NCBI GenBank assembly: GCA_963756545.1
Contig: CAVWNY010000001.1
Span: 310,001-374,000, forward strand
DNA length: 64,000 nucleotides
Source of the DNA: DATFDN01 sp963756545
GTDB lineage: Bacteria > Pseudomonadota > Alphaproteobacteria > Acetobacterales > Acetobacteraceae
Reading direction: 5' to 3'
The position numbers and the translations under genes are program-made. Each line of letters opens with the position of its first letter. The first letter of the stretch is position 1. Positions 53,241-61,706 of the stretch are shown in pieces. Below the pieces are notes generated by a model that saw only the letters and a list, made by a program, of their open reading frames with translations, had not been told where the DNA came from and made no database searches.

Positions 53241-54359
53241 TCACGCGGCCTGCGGGGCCAGCGCGGCGCGGAGCCGGGCGGTCATGCGCGGATAGGCGAC
53301 CGCGAAGGCATCGACGTCGGCTGACGTGGCGCTCCAGGGCAGGGAGACCCGGATGGCCTCGCCGGCCAGCGCGCCGAACCCCATCGCGGCCAAGACATGG
53401 CTGGGCGCGACCTTGCCCGAGCTGCACGCCGCGCCGGCGCTGACCGCGATCCCGTCGAGGTCGAGGGCGATTACCTGCACATCGGCCCGAACGCCCGGCA
53501 GGGCGAGGCAGGCCGTGTTCGCGAGCCGGGACGCGCCGGCGCCGCAGATGATGGCGCCGGCCTCGCGCGCGACACGCTCGATCGCATCGCGCAGCGGCGC
53601 GAGACGGTGGGCAGGCTCGGCCGCGCCGGCAGCGGCGGCGAAGCCGACGATCGCGGGGAGCGCCGGGGTGCCCCCGCGCCAGCCGCGTTCCTGCCCGCCC
53701 CCCGCGATCAGCGGCGCCGGCCCGTCGATCGCGCCCCCGGCCATCGCATCCGGAGCGAGCAGCAACGCCCCGGCGCCCTGCGGCCCGCCCAGCTTGTGCG
53801 ACGACAGCGCCAAGCTGTGGGCGCCGAGCGCGGCCAGGTTCACCTCCTGTCGGCCGGCCGCCTGCACCGCATCGACATGCAGCCGCGCGCCGAAGCGCCG
53901 ACAGAGCACGGCGGCCTCGCGCACCGGCTGCAACACGCCGGTCTCGTTGTTGGCCAGCATCAGGCACACCAGCGCCGGGCCGGACGCGGCGAGCAGCGCC
54001 TCCAGCGCGGCGAGATCGGCGACCCCGTCGGCATCCACCGGCAGCACCCGGCCAAGGGGAGCCGCCGCCCGCACGGCGTCGTGCTCGACCGCGCTCAGGA
54101 TCACCACGCGCCCGGCGCCGATCGCATGCAGGGCGAGCGCGTTCGCCTCCGTCGCGCCGGAGGTGAAGATGATGTCGGGGGCGCGGACACCGAAGCGACC
54201 GGCCAGGGTCTCGCGCGCATCCTCCAGCAGCCGCCGGGCGGCGCGGCCGTCGGCGTGAACCGAGGCCGGGTTGCCGGTAATGGACAACGCGGCCAGCGCG
54301 GCATCGCGCGCCGCGGGCCGGATCGGCTCGCTGGCGTTGGCGTCCAGGTAGTGGCGCAC
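53241..54359 (-). CDS. Cysteine desulfurase, second copy (NifS-like)
   Basis: A 372-residue PLP enzyme of the same fold but clearly divergent from its neighbour. It starts YLDANASEPIRPAAR. The PLP lysine is in LSSHKLGGPQG and the catalytic cysteine in VSAGAACSSGKV. The sequence carries a longer alanine-rich linker and a diverged ATP-site-like region. The pair of tandem desulfurases suggests a division of labour, for example Fe-S clusters against tRNA thiolation. It starts 8 bases after cysE. Confidence 0.92.
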   Translation of the reverse strand: MRHYLDANASEPIRPAARDAALAALSITGNPASVHADGRAARRLLEDARETLAGRFGVRAPDIIFTSGATEANALALHAIGAGRVVILSAVEHDAVRAAAPLGRVLPVDADGVADLAALEALLAASGPALVCLMLANNETGVLQPVREAAVLCRRFGARLHVDAVQAAGRQEVNLAALGAHSLALSSHKLGGPQGAGALLLAPDAMAGGAIDGPAPLIAGGGQERGWRGGTPALPAIVGFAAAAGAAEPAHRLAPLRDAIERVAREAGAIICGAGASRLANTACLALPGVRADVQVIALDLDGIAVSAGAACSSGKVAPSHVLAAMGFGALAGEAIRVSLPWSATSADVDAFAVAYPRMTARLRAALAPQAA

Positions 54360-54367
54360 CGCTTGCC

Positions 54368-55078
54368 TCAGCCCGCCCGGGCGACGCCCACGTCGTTCTG
54401 CGCGCTTCTCTGGTCGTCCATTTGGGAGGTCGAAGCGCGGCCGACCCGCGCCTCAAGCTCGGCGAGTTCCGTCCGCAATCCCTCGATAGTGCGAAGGAGC
54501 GGGTCGAGGATCTCCTCGCAGGGCATCCCATAGGGATCAAAGTCGGACTTGCGGCGCGAGAGCGTGCGGTCCACCGGCTGGGCGGGGATGCCGACCACGG
54601 TGGTGTCGCTGGGCACCGGGTCCACGACCACGGCGTTGGAACCGACGCGGGCGTTGTCGCCGACGGTGATCGGGCCGAGCACCTTGGCGCCGGCGCCAAT
54701 GATCACGTTGTTGCCGATCGTAGGATGGCGCTTGCCGCCCATCGTGCGCGCCACCCCGAGCGTTACCTGGTGGTAGAAATAGCAGTCGTCGCCGACCTCG
54801 GCCGTCTCGCCGATCACGACGCCCATGCCGTGATCGATGACCAGCCGCCGGCCGAGTTTCGCGGCGGGATGAATTTCGATGCCCGTCAACCAGCGTGAGA
54901 TGTGGGACGAAAACCGAGCCAGAAAGAAGAGGTGCCCGTGCCAAAGCGCGTGCGACAGCCGATGCCAGAGAACGGCGTGCAACCCAGGATAGCAAAATAG
55001 AACTTCGACCGACGAACGCGCCGCCGGGTCGCGTTCACGATAGGCCTTGACCAACTCGCGGACGGACATGAAAGCCAT
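54368..55078 (-). CDS. cysE: Serine O-acetyltransferase
   Basis: A 236-residue left-handed beta-helix acetyltransferase that makes O-acetylserine for cysteine synthesis. Hexapeptide turns run through IDHGMGVVIGETAEVGDDC, TLGGVART-like repeats and GAGAKVLGPITVG, with catalytic His in the first part. The C-terminal tail is longer than usual and acidic. An alternative start at 55069 (MSVREL) is possible. It is the first gene of the sulfur operon and is divergent from an alpha/beta hydrolase gene by 350 bases. Confidence 0.94.
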   Translation of the reverse strand: MAFMSVRELVKAYRERDPAARSSVEVLFCYPGLHAVLWHRLSHALWHGHLFFLARFSSHISRWLTGIEIHPAAKLGRRLVIDHGMGVVIGETAEVGDDCYFYHQVTLGVARTMGGKRHPTIGNNVIIGAGAKVLGPITVGDNARVGSNAVVVDPVPSDTTVVGIPAQPVDRTLSRRKSDFDPYGMPCEEILDPLLRTIEGLRTELAELEARVGRASTSQMDDQRSAQNDVGVARAG

Positions 55079-55428
55079 GCGACAATTCCGTTATGAGCGC
55101 CCCGTCCGGGGAGATATACTCGATGCGCTCGAAAAAAAGGGAAGTCCTTCCGCAAAACGCCGGGGATGGGGAAGATAGGGCGCGCCTCTCGCAAGGCGAC
55201 TGTGCCGCGTTAAGTTTGCCACTCGGCATGGTCAAGAATGCGTGGGTGCGATGTGGAAGACCAGGGATCGCTGTCATATGTTAAGGGCATACGACATACG
55301 ATGTCCGCAGAACTGCGGCAGGCTCGTGTGCAGTCGGTCGAGTTTTTAAGGCTGCCGCTGAAAGCTTCCTAACTCCGGCGGACAGCGGTCTAAACGCAAT
55401 CAAAACGAGAAGCGGATATCGGAACGCC
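55079..55428. promoter_or_regulatory. 350-base divergent region upstream of cysE and the alpha/beta hydrolase
   Basis: No convincing gene is seen, and local base composition falls towards A/T between about 55215 and 55430, as expected of promoters. Two inverted repeats are visible: GACAT-ACG-ATGTC at 55293-55305 and CCGCAG-AA-CTGCGG at 55305-55318. They could be operators for a sulfur or Fe-S regulator, but no IscR consensus is claimed. An A7 run (55133-55139 region) lies nearer cysE. Confidence 0.45.
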
Positions 55429-56094
55429 ATGCCTGAGGTGATGTTTGCCGGCCCGGACGGTCGACTTGAAGGCCGTTACCACCACTCGCGGGAATCGGGC
55501 GCCCCCGTGGCCCTGGTTCTGCACCCGCACCCGCTGCACGGCGGGACGATGAACAATCGCATCAGCTATGCGATGTACCAGGGGTTCCAGCGGCTCGGAT
55601 GCTCCGTCATGCGGTTCAACTTTCGTGGCGTCGGGCGAAGCCAGGGCCGCTACGATGGCGGTATCGGGGAGATCGGCGACGCCGCATCGGCGCTCGACTG
55701 GATGCAGGCTGTGAACCCGAACCATGGGGGATTGTGGATCGCCGGATATTCCTTCGGCGCATTCATCGGCATGCAGCTTCTCATGCGCCGTCCCGAGGTC
55801 TCGGGCTGGGTGAGTGTCGCGCCGCCCGCCAACCACTATGATTTCGGCTTCCTCGCTCCGTGCCCGTGCGGCGGCCTGATGGTGCAGGGCGACGCCGACG
55901 AGCTGGTCCCCGAGCCGGCGGTCCGCAAGCTCGTGGACAAGCTGAATACGCAAAAGAACGTGCGCGTCGATTACCGCGTGCTGCCCGGTGCGGACCACGT
56001 GTTTGCCCGCCACGCCGATACGATCGGAGAGGCGTTGGAGGATCACGTCGGCAAGGCGATCGCGCGCCGGCAGATGGCGCTCGCCGCGGACTGA
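55429..56094 (+). CDS. Alpha/beta hydrolase
   Basis: A 221-residue hydrolase of the small dienelactone/YtaP-type group. Residues VLHPHPLHGGTMNN hold the oxyanion region, Ser108 is in AGYSFGAF, Asp is in QGDADELVP and His in GADHVFARH. It is a conserved neighbour of cysE-iscS loci in alphaproteobacteria as I recall; its substrate is unknown. It is followed by tyrS 59 bases later. Confidence 0.88.
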   Translation: MPEVMFAGPDGRLEGRYHHSRESGAPVALVLHPHPLHGGTMNNRISYAMYQGFQRLGCSVMRFNFRGVGRSQGRYDGGIGEIGDAASALDWMQAVNPNHGGLWIAGYSFGAFIGMQLLMRRPEVSGWVSVAPPANHYDFGFLAPCPCGGLMVQGDADELVPEPAVRKLVDKLNTQKNVRVDYRVLPGADHVFARHADTIGEALEDHVGKAIARRQMALAAD

Positions 56095-56153
56095 CCCGTC
56101 ACGGCCGGTCCAAGCCCGGCATAACGGAAGTGTTAGCCCCTCGCAGGCGCGAG

Positions 56154-57401
56154 ATGTCCCGCAGCGCGTTCCTTCAGGAAGCCACCGACCGCGGCTTCGT
56201 CTTTCAGTGCACCGACGCCGACGCGCTGGACGCGGCACTGCGCGCCGGGCCGGTCGCTGCCTATATCGGCTTCGATTGCACCGCGGACTCGCTGCATGTC
56301 GGCAGCCTGGTGCAAATCATGCTTCTGCGGCTGCTGCAGCGCCACGGGCACAAGCCCGTCGTGCTGATGGGCGGCGGGACGACGCGCATCGGCGACCCAT
56401 CGGGCAAGGACGAATCACGCCAGCTTCTGTCGGATGCGCAGATCGCGGCCAACATGGCCGGGATTCGCCGCTGCTTCGACCCGTTCCTTCGCTTCGGTGA
56501 CGGCCCGGCCGACGCGGTGATGGCCGACAACGGCGCGTGGCTGAACGCGCTCGGCTACATTCCGCTGCTGCGCGAGGTGGGCGTCCACTTCACCATCAAT
56601 CGGATGCTGAGCTTCGATGCCGTGCGGCTGCGCCTGGAGCGCGAGCAGCCGCTGACGTTTCTCGAATTCAACTACATGATCCTGCAGAGCTATGATTTCC
56701 GCGAGCTCTCGCGCCGGCTTGGCGTCACCTTGCAGATCGGCGGGTCGGACCAGTGGGGCAACATCGTCGCCGGGATCGAACTCGCTCGGCGCACCGACAG
56801 TCGCACGCTGTATGGCCTGACGACGCCGCTCATCACGACCGCCTCGGGCGCCAAGATGGGAAAAAGCGCGCGCGGCGCGGTCTGGCTCACGCCCGATCGG
56901 CTGTCGGCCTACGACTACTGGCAATTCTGGCGCGACACCGAGGATGCCGACGTGGGCCGGTTCCTGCGCCTGTTCACGGATCTGGAGCTGGACGAGATCG
57001 CCCGGCTGGAGGCGCTGCCCGGGGCGGAGCTGAACGAGGCCAAGAAGATCCTGGCGACCGAGGCGACGCGCCTCGCACATGGCAGCGGCGCTGCCGTGAC
57101 CGCCGCCGAGACCGCCCGCCGCGCCTTCGAGGCGGGCGAGGCCGCCGAGACGCTCCCCACAATCACGGTGCCGCGCGAGGAGCTGGCGGCGGGCATTCCG
57201 GCGTTCCGCCTGTTCGCCACTGCCGGCCTCGCCGCCAGCAACGGCGAGGCCCGCCGTCTGATTCGCGGCGGCGGCGCGCGGGTGAACGACGCGCCGGTGA
57301 CGGACGAGGGACAGGTGATCTCGGCCGGCGATCTGCGCGAAGGCGCCGTGAAGCTCTCGGCGGGACGCAAGCAGCACCGGCTGGTCAGGCCGGGAGAGTG
57401 A
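56154..57401 (+). CDS. tyrS: Tyrosine-tRNA ligase
   Basis: A 415-residue class I aminoacyl-tRNA synthetase. The HIGH-type motif is HVGSL near residue 43, and the KMSKS-type loop is KMGKS. The C-terminal S4 RNA-binding domain (about 345-415) is present (AASNGEARRLIRGGGARVN). The start ATG at 56154 was chosen over upstream in-frame codons because homology begins at FLQEATDRGFVFQ. Length matches bacterial TyrS. Confidence 0.97.
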   Translation: MSRSAFLQEATDRGFVFQCTDADALDAALRAGPVAAYIGFDCTADSLHVGSLVQIMLLRLLQRHGHKPVVLMGGGTTRIGDPSGKDESRQLLSDAQIAANMAGIRRCFDPFLRFGDGPADAVMADNGAWLNALGYIPLLREVGVHFTINRMLSFDAVRLRLEREQPLTFLEFNYMILQSYDFRELSRRLGVTLQIGGSDQWGNIVAGIELARRTDSRTLYGLTTPLITTASGAKMGKSARGAVWLTPDRLSAYDYWQFWRDTEDADVGRFLRLFTDLELDEIARLEALPGAELNEAKKILATEATRLAHGSGAAVTAAETARRAFEAGEAAETLPTITVPREELAAGIPAFRLFATAGLAASNGEARRLIRGGGARVNDAPVTDEGQVISAGDLREGAVKLSAGRKQHRLVRPGE

Positions 57402-57410
57402 CCGCGGGGC

Positions 57411-57701
57411 TCAGCCGATCAGCACAGTGAAGCAGCCGAGCACGATATTGCCGCCGTGCGCGGTCACGTCGCCCATGCGCGCGGCGGGCTGGTCGCCGAT
57501 CAGCACGGTGAACGATCCCAGGACGATCACGTCGGGCGGTCCCACGCAGGTCGCCATGTCGCCGACCCGCGCGGCGGGTAACTCTTGGATCAGCACGGTC
57601 GGGCAGCCGGGGCTCGCGATCGGGCCCCCGACATGGGGAACCACCCCGGTGACCATGGGACACACATGCAGGTCGGTCAGTCGGGCGGCGGGCTGTCCCA
57701 T
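57411..57701 (-). CDS. PAAR domain protein
   Basis: A 96-residue PAAR-motif protein, consisting of two PAAR repeats (QPAARLTDLHVCPM and DQPAARMGDVTAHGG), with CPxxxG-like cysteines. PAAR proteins cap the spike of the type VI secretion system or other contractile machines and can carry effectors. No T6SS core gene is in the window. It starts 10 bases after the DUF29 gene, with which it is probably co-transcribed. Confidence 0.88.
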   Translation of the reverse strand: MGQPAARLTDLHVCPMVTGVVPHVGGPIASPGCPTVLIQELPAARVGDMATCVGPPDVIVLGSFTVLIGDQPAARMGDVTAHGGNIVLGCFTVLIG

Positions 57702-57711
57702 GCGGGCGGGA

Positions 57712-58188
57712 TTACCTCGGACCCGCCAGCCGGGCAGCCAGATCCGCCACATCGGGGCGCCCGGCCAGCAGCTCGTCCAGCGCGAAGGGGCACGCCTCGG
57801 GGAACCGGCGCGGCTCGCCCGCGTCATCCGCCCCGGCCCGCACCTCGTAGAGCGCATCCGCGTAGAGGTCGGGCAGGTCGATCCGCTGGCGCATGGAGGG
57901 CGTGAAGCGGTCCCGCGCGTCAGCCAGGAAGCCGGCTGTCTCTCCGCGCCAGTGCGCCGCCGCTGCGCTGTTCGGCCAAGCGTGCATCTTGAGCAGGTGC
58001 ACGAGAGCGTGGCGTAGCAGGCTCCGGCACGCCCGCAGCTCCGACAGCCCCACGTCCTGCACCTCTTCGATCACGTTGGGCCAGTCGACCGCCTCGTTCA
58101 GGCGCTCGCCTGCCGCCAGCCGGCGCAGCAGCGCCGCCTGGTGCTCGGCCCAGGCCAGGGCGTCGCGCTCGTACAAGCCATCCGGCAT
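57712..58188 (-). CDS. DUF29 family protein
   Basis: A 158-residue helical protein. The DUF29 signature is plain: LYERDALAWAEHQAALLRR at the start, then WPNVIEEVQDVGLSELRA and HALVHLLKMHAWP. Function is unknown; members are numerous in cyanobacteria and alphaproteobacteria. The ATG at 58188 is selected because the family begins with this segment. It sits directly upstream of the PAAR gene, which may be chance or may mark a cargo/immunity relation. Confidence 0.9.
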   Translation of the reverse strand: MPDGLYERDALAWAEHQAALLRRLAAGERLNEAVDWPNVIEEVQDVGLSELRACRSLLRHALVHLLKMHAWPNSAAAAHWRGETAGFLADARDRFTPSMRQRIDLPDLYADALYEVRAGADDAGEPRRFPEACPFALDELLAGRPDVADLAARLAGPR

Positions 58189-58331
58189 GAATCGCCTCCG
58201 TCTAACCCGCTCGGCGCTACAAGGATCTGGCGCCGGTGGGGCACCGCAAGCGCTGTTCCTCGCCTCGGCGCCAGCGTAAAGCGCATCAGTGTTGCCTCGC
58301 AACCACGCCCCATAAGGAGCAGGCTGGCACC

Positions 58332-59384
58332 ATGCGGTTCAACGGAACAGAGCGGCTCGTCGCTGGCTTGGCGGGCTTGTTGGTGGCCGGGGCGACGCTT
58401 CCCGCCGCGGCCGCCGGCTCTCGCGCGCCGCTCGCCCTCGTCATCGGCAACGGCGCTTACACCTACCTTCCCGCCCTGCCCGCCTGCCCGGCCTCCGCGA
58501 AGGTTGTCGGCTCTGCGCTGCGCGGCGTGGGGTTCGAGGTGACGGAGAAGGAGGACCTGCCCAGCGGAGCGCTGCAAGCCGCCCTCGGCGACTTTGGCCA
58601 GAGCCTCGCCGCTCGTCCGAACAGCCCCGCCCTGGTCTACGTCTGCGGCTACGCGGGTGGCTTCAACGAACGCGCCTTCCTGCTGCCGGTCTCGGCGGCG
58701 GTCGCGCGCGCCTCGGACGTGCTCGCGCAAGGCGTGCTCGCCAAATCAGTGGTCGATACGCTCACGCGCGCGGTGACCGCTGCCGGGGTCGTGATCCTCG
58801 ATTCCGTGCCGATGCCGACGCCCGGCGCACCGCCGGTCGGGTTCGACGGGCTGAAGGCCCTTCCGCTGCCCGACAACATCGGGCTGGTGGCCGCGATGGA
58901 GGCCGCTCCCTCGGAAGGCCCGACGCCGCTCGCCAACGCGCTGGCCGGCGGCCTCAAGGGCCAGAGCCTGTCCGCGGCCAATCTGATCGACGGGTTGCGC
59001 GCGGCGGTCCCGCCGACAGCCGGCCTCCTGTTTCCGGTGCTCCGACCGCCCGCCGGCCCGTCGCTGCTGGTCGGCGCCCCCGGGCCGCCGCCCGCGCCCC
59101 CGGCGCCAGCTCCGGCGCCGGCGCCGGCTCCCCCCACCGTGGGGCCGACAGCGCCCGCCGCCCCGCCCGCCGAGCCGCCGGACGAGGCCCACATGGCCCA
59201 GAGCCAGCGCCGCCAAGTGCAGATCGCCCTCGCGCAACTCGGTTACTACGGCGGGCGCATCGACGGAGTTTTCGGCCCGGAGACGCGCGCCGCCATCCAA
59301 CGCTATCAACACGAGCTGAAAGACGAGACGACCGGCACGCTGACGCCGAAACAAGCCGCGCAACTGTTCGCATCCGTGCGATAA
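58332..59384 (+). CDS. Exported caspase-fold protein with peptidoglycan-binding domain, catalytic residues lost
   Basis: A 350-residue protein. A signal peptide covers about 1-29. A caspase-like (C14) p20 domain follows (ALVIGNGAYTYLP at 36, typical first strand). The catalytic His is Tyr107 in VYVCGYAG, and the position of the Cys is Ser158 in VVILDSV, so it should be inactive. A proline-alanine-rich linker (about 240-285) leads to a peptidoglycan-binding domain (about 292-345, with GYYGGRIDGVFGPETRAAI). Start ATG 58332 has AAGGAG upstream. It is followed 36 bases later by the haem-type HAMP sensor gene. Confidence 0.85.
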   Translation: MRFNGTERLVAGLAGLLVAGATLPAAAAGSRAPLALVIGNGAYTYLPALPACPASAKVVGSALRGVGFEVTEKEDLPSGALQAALGDFGQSLAARPNSPALVYVCGYAGGFNERAFLLPVSAAVARASDVLAQGVLAKSVVDTLTRAVTAAGVVILDSVPMPTPGAPPVGFDGLKALPLPDNIGLVAAMEAAPSEGPTPLANALAGGLKGQSLSAANLIDGLRAAVPPTAGLLFPVLRPPAGPSLLVGAPGPPPAPPAPAPAPAPAPPTVGPTAPAAPPAEPPDEAHMAQSQRRQVQIALAQLGYYGGRIDGVFGPETRAAIQRYQHELKDETTGTLTPKQAAQLFASVR

Positions 59385-59420
59385 TCCCCTTTCGGCCGAC
59401 GAGAAGCGGGTGGGCACCTC

Positions 59421-60290
59421 ATGGGATTGAAGGCCAAGTTCAACCTGGCGATGCTGGTGGCCTTCGTCGTTGGCCTCGCCCTCGCCGGGGCCTTCGCTTA
59501 CGGGATCCTGCAGCAGAACGCCCGGCGCGAGGTGATGCAGGAGGCGCGGATCATGCTGGGCCAGGCGGCGGCCATCAGCACCTACACTGACCAGCAGATC
59601 ACGCCGCTCCTGGGCGAGCAGCTCAAGTCCCGGTTCCTGCCGCAGACGATCCCGTTCTGGGTCGCGCAGACCAATTTCCGTACGCTGAACAAGTCCTTCC
59701 CCGATTACACCTTCAAGGATGCGGCGCTCAACCCGACCAACCCGGCCGACCGCGCGACCGACTGGGAGGCCGACATCATCAACGATTTCCGCCACGACCC
59801 GCACCGCCCGCAGATCGTGGCCGAACGCGACACGCCGACCGGGCGGGTTCTCTCCATCTCCGTGCCCATCAACGTCGCGGATCAAAGCTGTCTCGCTTGC
59901 CACTCCACCCCGAGCGCGGCCCCGCCGACGATGGTGGACCTCTACGGCACGAACAACGGCTTCGGCTGGAAGCTTGGCGAGACGGTCGGGGCCGAGATCG
60001 TCAGCGTGCCGATGACCGTGGCGCTGGATCGGGCGAACCGGACATTCGCGATCTTCATCGCTGGCCTCGCAGTGGTGTTCATCGTGATGATCCTGCTGCT
60101 CAATCTGCTGATGCACTATATGATCGTCCGCCCGGTGCGGCGCATATCGGCGATCGCCAGCGCGGTCAGTCTGGGGAACATGGATGCGCCCGAGTTCACG
60201 GTCAGGGCGCGCGACGAGATCGGATCGCTCGCGGAATCCTTCAACCGGATGCGTCGCAGCCTGGCGAACGCCCTGAAGCTGTTGGAGTAG
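59421..60290 (+). CDS. Membrane sensor with Tll0287-like haem domain and HAMP domain
   Basis: A 289-residue protein with two membrane helices (about 8-28 and 209-233) flanking a periplasmic domain that carries the haem motif CLACH (Cys157, Cys160, His161), as in the Tll0287-like family (DUF3365). A HAMP domain (about 234-286) closes the protein with no kinase, cyclase or methyl-accepting domain. Output must therefore come from a partner; the Ser/Thr kinase gene begins at most 60 bases later. Redox or ligand sensing is inferred from the family. Confidence 0.85.
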   Translation: MGLKAKFNLAMLVAFVVGLALAGAFAYGILQQNARREVMQEARIMLGQAAAISTYTDQQITPLLGEQLKSRFLPQTIPFWVAQTNFRTLNKSFPDYTFKDAALNPTNPADRATDWEADIINDFRHDPHRPQIVAERDTPTGRVLSISVPINVADQSCLACHSTPSAAPPTMVDLYGTNNGFGWKLGETVGAEIVSVPMTVALDRANRTFAIFIAGLAVVFIVMILLLNLLMHYMIVRPVRRISAIASAVSLGNMDAPEFTVRARDEIGSLAESFNRMRRSLANALKLLE

Positions 60291-60348
60291 CGCCATCCCG
60301 GACACCGCAAACATTCCTGACCGCATCGGCCAATTCCGCATCGACGGC

Positions 60349-61704
60349 GTGCTCGGCGGTGGCGCGATGGGGGTGGTCTACAAGGCCCACGATCCAGATA
60401 TCGACCGGCCCCTCGCGATCAAGCTGGTGCGCGCCGACCTGCTGGGCAGCGATGAACGGGCCGATTACATCGCGCGCTTCCGGCGTGAGGCGCAGGCCGC
60501 CGGCCGCTGCGTGCACGGCAACATCGTCGCCATCTACGACTTCGCCCTGCACGAGGGAAATCCGTTCCTGGCGATGGAGTTCGTGGAGGGCGCGAGCCTC
60601 GCCCAGTACCTGGACCGCGGCACGAAATTCACATCCGCGCAGTCGGTCGCGATCATCGCACAGGTGCTGGACGCGCTCGCCTGCGCGCATGACCTCGGCA
60701 TCGTGCATCGCGACATAAAGCCGGCGAATGTGATGCTGCTCGCGGACTGGCGGGTGAAAGTCACCGATTTCGGCATCTCGCGGCTGGAGGGGTCAGATCT
60801 CACCGACGTGGGCTCGGTGGTGGGCACGCCGAGCTACATGTCGCCCGAACAGTGCCGCGGCCAGCCGGTGGACGCGCGCAGCGATCTCTTCTCCACGGGC
60901 GCGGTGCTCTACCAGTTGCTCGCCGGCGCGCGTCCGTTCGCGGGTCGCACGGTCGCGGAGATAACGCAGAAGCTGCTGCACGCCGAGCCTCCCGATCTCT
61001 CGCCGCTTCTCGGTCCCGCCGGCGCGCGGCTGAAGCGGGTGGTGGACCGCGCTCTCGCCAAGCGGCCGGAGGATCGCTTCGCCTCGGCGCTCGCGATGCG
61101 GCAGGCGCTGCTGCCGATAATGGGGGCCGTGACGGCCGCTCCGGCTCCCCCTGGGGCTTCCGCTAGGACTTCCCCTGGCGACGGCACCGTGGTCCTGCCT
61201 GCCGCGCCCAGCATCTCGGGCGTCACGCCGCGGTTCGATCCGCGGTTTCTCAGCGGAATCGAGCGGGCGCTGGCCAGTCATATCGGCCCCATCGCGCGCC
61301 ATCTCGTCCAGAGCGGCGCCCGCAAGGCGACCTCAACGGGCGAGCTGTGCGCGACCCTCACACAAAGCATCGACGATCCGGGCGAGCGCACGCGCTTCCT
61401 CCAGGCGGCCCGAGCGTTGGCGCGGGACGACGCGGCGGGCCTGACCTCGGCCGGGCCAGGCGCGTCGAGGAGCACGGGGCTCCCGCAGCCTGCCGAGGCG
61501 TCGCACGGGGCCTCGGCGATTTCCGAGCAGGACGCCGAATACGCGGCGCGCGCCCTCGCGCGTTATCTCGGACCCATCGCCAAGGTGCTGGTCAAGCGGG
61601 CCAGGCCCCAAGCCCGCTCGCGCGAGGAGCTTTGGACGGAGCTGGCCCGGCACATCGAATCAGCCCGTGATCGCGCGGCTTTCCTGCGCGACGGCGCGCG
61701 CTGA
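60349..61704 (+). CDS. Serine/threonine protein kinase with a duplicated C-terminal domain
   Basis: A 451-residue kinase from GTG 60349. The Gly-rich loop GGGAMG, Lys25, HRDIKPAN (120-127) and DFG (Asp140) are intact, and PSYMSPEQ closes the activation segment. Two similar C-terminal copies lie at 301-352 and 397-447 (HIGPIARHLV against YLGPIAKVLV), joined by a variable linker. There is no membrane helix. Family homology begins earlier: the in-frame upstream codons PDRIGQFRIDG fit kinase N-termini, but no ATG, GTG or TTG precedes them, only ATC 60295 seven bases after GGAG. It follows the HAMP sensor closely and probably reads its output. Confidence 0.9.
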   Translation: MLGGGAMGVVYKAHDPDIDRPLAIKLVRADLLGSDERADYIARFRREAQAAGRCVHGNIVAIYDFALHEGNPFLAMEFVEGASLAQYLDRGTKFTSAQSVAIIAQVLDALACAHDLGIVHRDIKPANVMLLADWRVKVTDFGISRLEGSDLTDVGSVVGTPSYMSPEQCRGQPVDARSDLFSTGAVLYQLLAGARPFAGRTVAEITQKLLHAEPPDLSPLLGPAGARLKRVVDRALAKRPEDRFASALAMRQALLPIMGAVTAAPAPPGASARTSPGDGTVVLPAAPSISGVTPRFDPRFLSGIERALASHIGPIARHLVQSGARKATSTGELCATLTQSIDDPGERTRFLQAARALARDDAAGLTSAGPGASRSTGLPQPAEASHGASAISEQDAEYAARALARYLGPIAKVLVKRARPQARSREELWTELARHIESARDRAAFLRDGAR

Positions 61705-61706
61705 GG

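Noticed and set aside
55035..55277. An 80-codon minus-strand frame upstream of cysE
   Set aside because: It overlaps the cysE start, lacks a ribosome-binding site and has no family-like pattern.
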